Below are positions 24,433-30,430 of a stretch of 30,430 bases of DNA, piece after piece; within the stretch, counting starts at the first letter, position 1; the number at the start of each line of letters is the position of its first letter. This DNA comes from Caldifarciminota bacterium. GTDB lineage: Bacteria > Hydrothermota > Hydrothermia > B15-G9. The notes beneath the pieces are model-generated. The model worked only from the letters and a program-made list of their open reading frames with translations. It was not told the origin of the DNA and made no database searches. The translations under genes and the position numbers were made by a program. Location: NCBI GenBank assembly GCA_027064565.1, contig JAMOPK010000364.1, forward strand, positions 1 to 30,430, read 5' to 3'.

Positions 24433-24986
24433 GCACAGAGAAGATAACAAACAAAATCATCCAGAAAGCACAGGCTGAGGCCGAGGAGATTATCGAACAG
24501 GCTAAAAAACAGGCCGAGGAAATCATCAAACAGGCACAGGCTGAGGCCGAAAAACTCAAAAAGAACGCTCTCGGTGAGGCCAGAGACCTGAAAGAACGTG
24601 AGATTGAGAAGCTTTTGGGCATGAGAAACATCGAGTTCAGAAAGGAGATACTGGCTGAGAAGCGGAAACTCATCGATTCCGTATTCGACAAAGCGGTGAA
24701 GAAGATCAAAAACGAGCCTGAGGTTTACCGGAAGCTCATGGAGAAGATGATCAGGTCGATCACTTTCCGTGGAGGCGAAACCATAATCTACTCCGACGAC
24801 CTGACCGGCAAGATCCTCAAAAAGAACGCCAAAGGCAAATCCTTGAAATTCGAGAAAGGCGATGTGGAGCACGGTTTTATCGTCCGAAGCGGAAACATCG
24901 AAATGAACTTCACGGTTGATCTCATCATGAGAGAGGCAAGTCGGGAGCTGGAAGCAGAGGTCGCCAGAATACTTTTTGAACAATGA
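24429..24986 (+). CDS. ntpE: V-type ATPase subunit E
   Basis: The 185-aa peripheral stalk subunit has an N-terminal hendecad coiled coil (about 5-65, units like QAEEIIKQAQA) that would pair with the G/H helix. A mixed alpha/beta C-terminal domain (about 95-185: GGETIIYSDD, GFIVRSGNIEMNFTVD) contacts the catalytic head. The GFIV...D pattern before REASRELEAEVARILF is diagnostic. ATGA overlaps link it to both neighbours. Confidence 0.94.
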   Translation: MSTEKITNKIIQKAQAEAEEIIEQAKKQAEEIIKQAQAEAEKLKKNALGEARDLKEREIEKLLGMRNIEFRKEILAEKRKLIDSVFDKAVKKIKNEPEVYRKLMEKMIRSITFRGGETIIYSDDLTGKILKKNAKGKSLKFEKGDVEHGFIVRSGNIEMNFTVDLIMREASRELEAEVARILFEQ

Positions 24987-25981
24987 TCAAAATACCACGT
25001 CAGGAAGATACGAGATTTGCCCATGCGCTTGGACGCATAAGGGCACTTGAGACACACTTGCTGGACAGGCAGAAGGTCGAAAGGCTACTGGAGTCAGATT
25101 CGCCACAGGACCTCGTGAATGCGCTTCAGGATTCGGATTACGGCCCGTGGTTCTCGGAACTGGATTCGCCGTTCCAGTTCGAGGACGCCCTGAAAAAGGA
25201 GAGGCGGCGGGTCTTTGACCTGATCGAAAAGCTCTCTCCGGATAGAGCTATACCGACATCTTTCAGGGCAAAGTATGACTTCCACAACCTGAAAGTCCTC
25301 ACCAAAGCAGCAATCGCCGAAAAGAACTTCGACCATGCACTTGTGGACCTCGGCAACATCCCCATTCAGGAATTCAAATGGGCGATGGAGAACGAGCGAT
25401 ACGACAGGCTACCTGAGCACATTCAGGATGCCTTTCAGGCCGCCATCGAGGCATATTACAGCGGAAAAAAGGACCCACGAGTCCTGTCCATGGTGATCGA
25501 CAGGAAGATGTATCTCCACTTCATCGATTCCAGTCCCGCCCTTTTCCTGAAGTTTTACCGCCAGGTTGAGATCGACCTGATAAACCTCAAGACACTGGTG
25601 CGCCTCAAATACATGGGCCAGGAACACCTTTACGATAAAGCCAAACTCGATGGTGGCACGATAGACCCTTCAATTGCACTCGGCGAACAGCTGGAATCGA
25701 TACCTCATCATTTCCACAGGACGCCTTATTACGGTTTACTTGAAGATGGAATCTCTTACCTCAAAAAAACCGGTTCGTTCAATCGTCTTGAGAAACTGGT
25801 GGACAACTTCCTTGTGGGACTGTTGCGCCGCACAAAATACATCGACATGGGGCCTGAGCCGCTTATAGCCTACTTCTTCGCCAAAATGAACGAGATCAAG
25901 GTCGTCCGAATGATCTTCGTGGGAAAAATCAACAGGATGCCATCTGAAAAAATAAGGGAGAGGTTGCCAGATGTATTCTGA
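24983..25981 (+). CDS. ntpC: V-type ATPase subunit C
   Basis: This 332-aa mostly helical subunit (homologue of eukaryotic d) sits on top of the rotor ring and links it to the central shaft. The opening FAHALGRIRALETHLLDRQ, the internal YDFHNLKVLTKAAIA and the C-terminal PLIAYFFAKMNEIKVVRMI are family landmarks; the last is the ring-contacting helix repeated in all members. The start overlaps the subunit E stop by 4 nt; its end overlaps subunit F by 11 nt. Confidence 0.94.
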   Translation: MIKIPRQEDTRFAHALGRIRALETHLLDRQKVERLLESDSPQDLVNALQDSDYGPWFSELDSPFQFEDALKKERRRVFDLIEKLSPDRAIPTSFRAKYDFHNLKVLTKAAIAEKNFDHALVDLGNIPIQEFKWAMENERYDRLPEHIQDAFQAAIEAYYSGKKDPRVLSMVIDRKMYLHFIDSSPALFLKFYRQVEIDLINLKTLVRLKYMGQEHLYDKAKLDGGTIDPSIALGEQLESIPHHFHRTPYYGLLEDGISYLKKTGSFNRLEKLVDNFLVGLLRRTKYIDMGPEPLIAYFFAKMNEIKVVRMIFVGKINRMPSEKIRERLPDVF

Positions 25982-26297
25982 AGGCAAAGTCGTGTGCATA
26001 GGCGAATATGACATTGTGTTCCCATTCAAAGCGGTGAACCTTGAGGTGGAAGCGGTGTCCAGCGGTCAGGAGGCCCTTGAAGCGGTCAGAAAGTTCAAGG
26101 ATGCGGGATATGCCCTCATCCTCGTGCAGGAGGATTTTCTTGAGGCGATACAGCCTGTCCTCGACGAAACCATTGAATCACCTTTACCGGCGATAATCTC
26201 CATTCCAGGATCAGAATCCACAAGAGGGCAGGCTTTGCTGAGGCTGAGAGAGGTAATCAAAAAAGCAGTGGGAATGGACATATTCGCGGAAAAGTAA
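25971..26297 (+). CDS. V-type ATPase subunit F
   Basis: This 108-aa Rossmann-like central shaft subunit opens with GKVVCIGEYDIVFPFKAVNL, the usual strand-loop-helix. It has YALILVQEDF in the middle, the conserved PAIISIPG segment (73-80) and an amphipathic C-terminal helix. GAGAGG precedes its ATG inside subunit C. In most operons A, B and D follow F; here none does, and the next gene has its own promoter-like region. Confidence 0.93.
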   Translation: MYSEGKVVCIGEYDIVFPFKAVNLEVEAVSSGQEALEAVRKFKDAGYALILVQEDFLEAIQPVLDETIESPLPAIISIPGSESTRGQALLRLREVIKKAVGMDIFAEK

Positions 26298-26341
26298 AAC
26301 AAATTGCAAAGGAGAGTCTTAGCTTTTTTCTTATAAACAAT

Positions 26342-26383
26342 TTGAATTTAACTTTGCTTTGCTTTATTTTCTCTCCAGAAAAT
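26342..26383 (+). promoter_or_regulatory. candidate promoter and operator for the PPC/GTPase pair
   Basis: TTGAAT (26342-26347), 17 nt, TATTTT (26365-26370). The inverted repeat ATTTTCT-ctcc-AGAAAAT (26366-26383) spans the -10 to the expected start site. It lies in the 123-nt gap after subunit F. Confidence 0.35.
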
Positions 26384-26420
26384 TTGTAAAAGTCTCGAAA
26401 AAACGCAAGGAGGAGGCAAA

Positions 26421-26834
26421 ATGGTTTACAGGGAACACAACGGTTTGATTGTAGTGAGGCTCGATAATGGAGAAAAATTCCCTGAAACGATAAGCAAATT
26501 ATTCGATGAAATACCTTACATGGAAAGCGGCGTGGTGGTGTCAGCACTTGGCATGCTAAACGAATTCGAATTGGGATACTTCCATGAAGGACAATATGTT
26601 ATTGATCGTTTTGATACCCCGATGGAACTCCTGTCGATAAATGGGAGTATTGCCCGCAATGCCGAGCCGTGGTATCACATGCATGCAGTTCTTGGAAAAA
26701 AAGATAAATCCACGGTAGGTGGCCACTTGTTCGGCGGCACTGTTTGGGGTACTCTTGAGCTTTTTGTCCTTGCTTCGGACGTAAGACTTGGCCGTATTCA
26801 AAAAGGGCCATTAAAAGTCCTTGACATCATGTAA
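26421..26834 (+). CDS. PPC domain (DUF296) protein
   Basis: The 137-aa single-domain protein belongs to the PPC/DUF296 family, whose bacterial members are small metal-binding trimers of unknown role. The family marks are SALGML (41-46), WYHMHAVLG with His87 and His89 (84-92), and VGGHLFGGTV (99-108) with His102; these three histidines are the likely metal site. No AT-hook is present, so the plant-type DNA-binding role does not apply. An AAGGAGGAGG ribosome site is present. The MglA-like GTPase gene starts 21 nt downstream, suggesting a two-gene unit. Confidence 0.88.
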   Translation: MVYREHNGLIVVRLDNGEKFPETISKLFDEIPYMESGVVVSALGMLNEFELGYFHEGQYVIDRFDTPMELLSINGSIARNAEPWYHMHAVLGKKDKSTVGGHLFGGTVWGTLELFVLASDVRLGRIQKGPLKVLDIM

Positions 26835-26855
26835 GTTATAAAAGGAGGAACAACG

Positions 26856-27446
26856 TTGATCGTAGATATTGGCGAAAAAGTTATAAAACTCAAGGTGTTG
26901 TATTACGGGCCGCCTGAATCGGGCAAATCCACAAATCTGCTTTACATCAACGAAAAATTTAAGGGAAAGAATCTTGGACTGAAAGAGCTGGAAACTGCTG
27001 GCCAGAAGCACCTGTCTCTAATCCTCGCTCCTCCCGGCCTTGAAAAACTACGCAGTTTCACGGTTTGGACGGAACTCTACACTGTTCCGAGCAATCCCGA
27101 ATACAAAACTGCGAGAAGGATTTTGCTCAGAAATGTGGATGCGGTGGTTTTCGTGGCAGATTCTAAAATAGAACGCACAAACGAAAACTTCCAGATGATT
27201 GTCGATCTCAAGGATAACCTGACAGCTTACGGGCTGGAGACATCCGATATCTTCATCCTGATGCAATATAACAAACGTGATTTACCGGATGCCGCCCCAA
27301 TCCCATATCTGCAGAGGGTTCTTAACGGAAGTTTAAAAGCTCCTTATACCGAAGCTATTGCTATACAGGGTGTCGGAGTCATAGAATCCCTCAACATGGT
27401 TTTTGAAAAACTCATTGAGTCGTTAAAAACCAAATATGGTTCTTAG
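26856..27446 (+). CDS. MglA-like small GTPase with altered switches
   Basis: The 196-aa Ras-superfamily protein resembles the polarity GTPase MglA, which drives type IV pilus and gliding polarity. It has a P-loop GPPESGKST (18-26), TELYTVP (72-78), VDAVVFVADS (94-103) and QYNKRDLP (137-144, base specificity). Myxococcus MglA reads TVPGQ and ETxRTLFF; here the switches are TVPSN (Ser79, Asn80) and GQKHLSLI. The catalytic Gln is therefore Asn, and the switch I Arg-Thr is Lys-His, so hydrolysis may be weak or absent. The start is TTG, supported by AGGAGG 7 nt upstream. No MglB/roadblock gene is adjacent. Confidence 0.88.
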   Translation: MIVDIGEKVIKLKVLYYGPPESGKSTNLLYINEKFKGKNLGLKELETAGQKHLSLILAPPGLEKLRSFTVWTELYTVPSNPEYKTARRILLRNVDAVVFVADSKIERTNENFQMIVDLKDNLTAYGLETSDIFILMQYNKRDLPDAAPIPYLQRVLNGSLKAPYTEAIAIQGVGVIESLNMVFEKLIESLKTKYGS

Positions 27447-27470
27447 ACATAAATTTTTTAGAGCGAAGAT

Positions 27471-28259
27471 TCAGAGGCCATATTTTGAAGCGATCTCAGC
27501 AAGTTCCTTTTTGAATTTTGCCCTTGATTCCTCCGGGACCTCCTGAGCAAGCAACTCTATGAGTTGAGGGATTTTGTTTTTCGGGAAAGCGCTCTCTTTT
27601 TCGCCCAACTGCATGATCTTTTCGCTCATGATAATTCCGGAGATCGGGCCGATGTATTCGGTAAATTTTTTCATAATCTCATCCATAAGTCTCTTGTCGG
27701 CAACTTCATCGGGGGATCTGAATTTCTGCACTTTGACAAGGCCAAGGGATATCAACCTTTTGATTGCCTTAAAGACTTCGATCTCGCTTATCCCCAGTTT
27801 CGCAGCTATATCCTTGATCCTGGATTTCCCGTCTATCTGAGCAAGAATTTTCCACTCGGTAGCGCTGAGTTTCAGTTCTTCATTGGCCGCAGAAGCACCC
27901 TCGGTGAACACCGGAACGGCAAAGGGATCCAGCGCTTCTTTAATGTCTTGCAATTCATCGAGTTTGACCGAGAGGTCAAGAATGATGCTCTCTATGTCTT
28001 CGTTAATTGTGGTCTTAGGCGCCTCAACGTTGGGTGAGAACTCAAAAGTGCCTTCATTCCAGAGATACATGAGGAAAAGGGCATCTTTACCTTCCACACT
28101 GCCTGTCACAGCATGGACAACGTTTCCCTTACTAAAATAGATCTCCCCTTTGTCCTCACCGTGGTTCAACTCAAGTTTACCGGTGAGGCGTGAGTGATGG
28201 ATCAGCTCAAGGATGTCTATAAGCTTTATATCTGCTAAATTCCCGGTTATTACAGGCAT
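27471..28259 (-). CDS. DUF4388 (PATAN) / winged-helix protein
   Basis: The 262-aa protein has an N-terminal DUF4388/PATAN domain (1-78: GNLADIKLIDILELIHHSRLTG, GEIYFSKGNVVHA, GTFEFSP), an acidic linker, and a winged-helix region (about 130-177: EWKILAQIDGKSRIKDIAAKLG, LISLGLVKV). The C-terminal helical domain begins with EYIGPISGII (about 190-262), like the DUF8082-type tails of Mgl/chemotaxis-linked proteins. Such proteins often accompany pilus polarity and two-component systems as adaptors. I start at ATG 28259 (AGAGG 5 nt upstream) rather than the GTG two codons earlier. It is the last gene of a three-gene operon and converges on the MglA-like gene. Confidence 0.85.
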   Translation of the reverse strand: MPVITGNLADIKLIDILELIHHSRLTGKLELNHGEDKGEIYFSKGNVVHAVTGSVEGKDALFLMYLWNEGTFEFSPNVEAPKTTINEDIESIILDLSVKLDELQDIKEALDPFAVPVFTEGASAANEELKLSATEWKILAQIDGKSRIKDIAAKLGISEIEVFKAIKRLISLGLVKVQKFRSPDEVADKRLMDEIMKKFTEYIGPISGIIMSEKIMQLGEKESAFPKNKIPQLIELLAQEVPEESRAKFKKELAEIASKYGL

Positions 28260-28279
28260 ATTCACCTCTTGGCTTAATG

Positions 28280-29449
28280 TTACCTTGCTATTATAACGGA
28301 TTTTCCGCGTCTGACCTGGGCGATATAAATTTTCCTGATGGCATCACCTCTGGAATCAAAGGATATGGTGCCGGTAACCCCACGGTATGGAGGTATGGCC
28401 CTACCTACCACTGCAAGGTAACGTCTCACGTTCTCTCTACCAACGCCGTTTTCCTGAAGAGCGGTCAGCACGAGTTTAGCGGCATCATAAGCAAAAGCGG
28501 CCCATGCCGAAGGTTCGAATCCGTATTTTGCCCTGTATCTCGCTACAAAGGTCTTGTAAGCTTGAGTGTTAGGATCGACGAATTCAGTATGATAGACCCC
28601 TTCAGCGTGGCGGCCAGCCAATTTCTTGAAACTCTGAGGAATACACCCATCGCCTCCGAGTTTCTTGATTCTCCTCAAGCCAACAGAATCAGCTGCGATA
28701 AAAGTCTCGGCAGACGTTATGGGGATACCAGCAACAAACAACAAATCAGGATTACTGTTTTTGACATTGGTAAGTTCAACGTAAAGATTCGTAATCCCTC
28801 TCTGATATGGTATTCTTGCCACAACTTTTCCACCGAGTGAAGTGAATTCTCGTATGAAGAAGTAGGAAAGACCGCGACCATAGTCATCATTGTCAAAAAC
28901 CACAACCACACGTCTCGCCCCAAGGCTTGTGAAAGCGAATTGAGCAAGTCTTCTGCCCTGAAATGCGTCACTGGGTACCACACGGAATATGTATCTACCG
29001 GCTTGACTGATCCTCGGGCTTGTAGAAGCGGGAGAGATCGCCACAAGACGATATCTGTTATACATCAAAGCTCCAGCAAGAGTCGCAGAACTGTTGTAAT
29101 GGCCAACAACAGCCATGACAGCAGGATCACGCCCGAACATTCTGGCAACTTTCAAAGCCTTGTTCCTGTTGGCCTGGTCGTCTCCTTTTACCACCGCTAT
29201 GCTCAGGCCCTGTATGCCACCAGCAAGGTTCACTTCGTCCACGGCCATCTTCACACCGTTGTAGATATGTTCAGGTTCGGGCGCCATTGATGCCACACTA
29301 AACGGGGCAGCCACCCCGATTTTTATAAGTTTCAACTGAGAGACAACGCCATCGTATACCGTGGTCGATGGCATAGCTGTCAGTATGGTTGCGGCGAACA
29401 CCGCAATTAGGAAAGCAAAAACAAAACCGAATCCCAATCTCTTAATCAT
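28280..29449 (-). CDS. branched-chain amino acid-type periplasmic binding protein
   Basis: This 389-aa type I periplasmic binding protein (Peripla_BP_6/LivJ family) has an N-terminal signal or anchor segment (6-26). The bilobed receptor starts at LIKIGVAAPFS, with family blocks NGVKMAVDEVNLAGGIQG, AVVGHYNSSATLAGA, PASTSPRIS and VVVFDNDDYGRGL. The ligand cannot be named. GGGAGGT 7 nt before ATG 29449 decides the start over an upstream ATG. No permease or ATPase genes accompany it; instead it lies between a HAMP sensor and a PATAN protein, so it may serve in sensing rather than transport. Confidence 0.92.
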   Translation of the reverse strand: MIKRLGFGFVFAFLIAVFAATILTAMPSTTVYDGVVSQLKLIKIGVAAPFSVASMAPEPEHIYNGVKMAVDEVNLAGGIQGLSIAVVKGDDQANRNKALKVARMFGRDPAVMAVVGHYNSSATLAGALMYNRYRLVAISPASTSPRISQAGRYIFRVVPSDAFQGRRLAQFAFTSLGARRVVVVFDNDDYGRGLSYFFIREFTSLGGKVVARIPYQRGITNLYVELTNVKNSNPDLLFVAGIPITSAETFIAADSVGLRRIKKLGGDGCIPQSFKKLAGRHAEGVYHTEFVDPNTQAYKTFVARYRAKYGFEPSAWAAFAYDAAKLVLTALQENGVGRENVRRYLAVVGRAIPPYRGVTGTISFDSRGDAIRKIYIAQVRRGKSVIIAR

Positions 29450-29466
29450 ATTGGTTACCTCCCTCA

Positions 29467-30195
29467 TTATCTACGAAGCCTTTCGATTGCAAGTTGCAAA
29501 CTACGAGCCATCCTTTCGATGGCCTGTGCAAGTTCGCCGATCTCATCATTGGATCTGACGTCGATTTTTACGTCAAAATCACCCATGCTTATCTTGTTGG
29601 CAACTTCCGTCAAGTGAACGATAGGATTGACGATGCTGTTAGCGAATATGATTGCCATTGCGATTCCGCCGAGGAGCACGATGAGCACTATAACGAACAG
29701 GGATTTCATGATCTGATTAACCTGTTTCTTCACACGCAAAAGCGAGATGCCGACTCTTATAGTCCCAAGTTCACCTCCCAGGATGGGCACGGCAATATCA
29801 ATGTAAGGAATCCCTCTGTAAATCACTTTGGCGATCTTGAGAGTATCGCCTGTCTGCGGGATATTAGCCTTGACAAATTTGTCCGAAACATTCTCAGTTT
29901 GGAAAGTATGTGCGAGCAAATTGCCTTGATCATCCTCAATCAGAACGTAGTCGACGTCTCCCGAGGACTGAACTCGGTCAACCAGCTCATATAAACTTGC
30001 TTCGTCCATGTTAAGTATGGGGTTCTCAGCGGATTTCGCTGCCTGCTGAGCCAGGATTATACCTCGTCTCTGCAGCTCTTTCTCGAAGAATCCTCTAACA
30101 ACACTGTTGATATAAAGAGCTATGATTACAGAAAGACCAATAATTAGCACGACCACCATTCCGATCACTTTCCATCTCAAGCTCACTTTTTTCAT
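29467..30195 (-). CDS. HAMP membrane sensor without output domain
   Basis: The 242-aa protein has membrane helix 1 (about 10-30), an extracytoplasmic sensor (about 31-160, Cache-like: VDYVLIEDDQGNLLAHTF, then GTIRVGISL), membrane helix 2 (166-185) and a HAMP domain (186-238: NPIVHLTEVANKI, NDEIGELAQAIERM). It ends four residues after HAMP with a normal stop, so kinase, cyclase and methyl-accepting regions are all missing. An AAAGGAGG site decides the ATG at 30195 over a longer frame. The binding-protein gene starts 17 nt downstream. The sensor may receive the loaded binding protein and signal through a separate partner; that is inference. Confidence 0.88.
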   Translation of the reverse strand: MKKVSLRWKVIGMVVVLIIGLSVIIALYINSVVRGFFEKELQRRGIILAQQAAKSAENPILNMDEASLYELVDRVQSSGDVDYVLIEDDQGNLLAHTFQTENVSDKFVKANIPQTGDTLKIAKVIYRGIPYIDIAVPILGGELGTIRVGISLLRVKKQVNQIMKSLFVIVLIVLLGGIAMAIIFANSIVNPIVHLTEVANKISMGDFDVKIDVRSNDEIGELAQAIERMARSLQLAIERLRR

Positions 30196-30216
30196 CGTGC
30201 CCTCCTTTGTTGACAA

Positions 30217-30245
30217 AGTTTAAAGTTGCCGAAATTTTAAGTCAA
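30217..30245 (-). promoter_or_regulatory. promoter of HAMP/binding-protein/PATAN operon
   Basis: Minus strand TTGACT (30245-30240), 17 nt, TAAACT (30222-30217). It predicts a leader of about 15 nt containing only the AAAGGAGG ribosome site. Confidence 0.5.
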
Positions 30246-30330
30246 TCAAACATGCTCAACCATAACAGAAACAATCAAATGTGTCATAATGAGTATACCT
30301 GAGGAAAAACAACAAAATCAAGCGACCTGA

Positions 30331-30342
30331 GGCTATTTGCCG
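30331..30342 (+). repeat. GGCTATTTGCCG, copy 3
   Basis: This third exact copy lies 9.2 kb from the other two, just upstream of the promoter at the right edge. Confidence 0.45.
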
Positions 30343-30344
30343 TT

Positions 30345-30421
30345 TTGTTTGTGATAGAAAACTTTGTTAAAATTTAAACCTCCTGCTGGAACACTCACTA
30401 TAAATCTACCCAACAGGAGGT
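30345..30421 (+). promoter_or_regulatory. promoter and SD-sequestering leader of an off-window gene
   Basis: TTGTTT (30345-30350), 17 nt, TAAAAT (30368-30373) predicts transcription from about 30380. The first leader bases, CCTCCTGCTG (30379-30388), can pair with CAACAGGAGG (30411-30420) at nine of ten positions. That arm contains the ribosome site AGGAGG of a gene starting at or just beyond the window end. The loop is 22 nt. Translation could be blocked until the stem opens. Confidence 0.45.
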
Positions 30422-30430
30422 GGAAAAAAT

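Noticed and set aside
27447..27470. Terminator between the convergent GTPase and PATAN genes
   Set aside because: There is a T-run but no stem of useful length on either strand.

Overview
This is a compact bacterial segment of about 50% GC with an outer-membrane-type surface repertoire. It carries a type IV pilus motor operon, a V/A-type rotary ATPase, a gingipain-like (C25) protease and two proteins with C-terminal beta domains of the T9SS/FlgD-like sorting type. Together these suggest an uncultured lineage in or near the FCB/candidate-phylum group (WOR-3/Stahlbacteria-like). That placement is inference; no rRNA is present to settle it.

Region 1 (60-9811, minus strand) is one tight operon read nfi-fabG-pilB-pilT-pilC-pilS-pilR-purB. 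It encodes a DNA repair nuclease, a ketoacyl reductase, the pilus extension and retraction ATPases, the platform protein, a two-component sensor/sigma54 activator pair and a purine enzyme. No pilin gene is in the window. Region 2 (9812-10323) holds a candidate plus-strand promoter with a palindrome and two tiny overlapping reading frames, the first interrupted by a stop. Region 3 (10324-12935, minus) is an acyl-CoA synthetase translationally coupled to miaA. Neither nfi nor the synthetase gene has a Shine-Dalgarno sequence. Both have a -10 hexamer exactly 7 nt before the ATG, which suggests leaderless mRNAs.

Region 4 (13016-20875) is a cell-surface block. A 1121-aa fibre-like protein has a secreted N-terminal domain, an Ala/Asp repeat stalk, about 23 15-residue YadA-head-like repeats and an S74-like chaperone tail. 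It is coupled to a 177-aa secreted protein with a sorting-type tail. A C25 peptidase faces them convergently. A tRNA-Pro(CGG) with a near-consensus promoter and a decayed IS481-like transposase follow.

Region 5 (21623-27446, plus) encodes V-ATPase subunits G/H, I, K, E, C and F. The catalytic A and B and the central D subunits are absent from where they would be expected. Subunit K keeps the residues that bind Na+ in Enterococcus hirae NtpK. A PPC/DUF296 protein and a divergent MglA-like GTPase, altered in both switch regions, follow. Region 6 (27471-30195, minus) is a three-gene operon: a HAMP-terminated membrane sensor with no output domain, an orphan branched-chain-amino-acid-type binding protein, and a DUF4388 (PATAN)/winged-helix protein. 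The window ends in the leader of a plus-strand gene whose ribosome binding site can be sequestered by the predicted 5' end of its own mRNA.

The most unusual items are the HAMP/binding-protein/PATAN set facing a degenerate MglA, the SD-sequestering leader, the two leaderless promoters, the surface-fibre locus, and a PilS-like kinase lacking the acidic residue next to its phospho-histidine.
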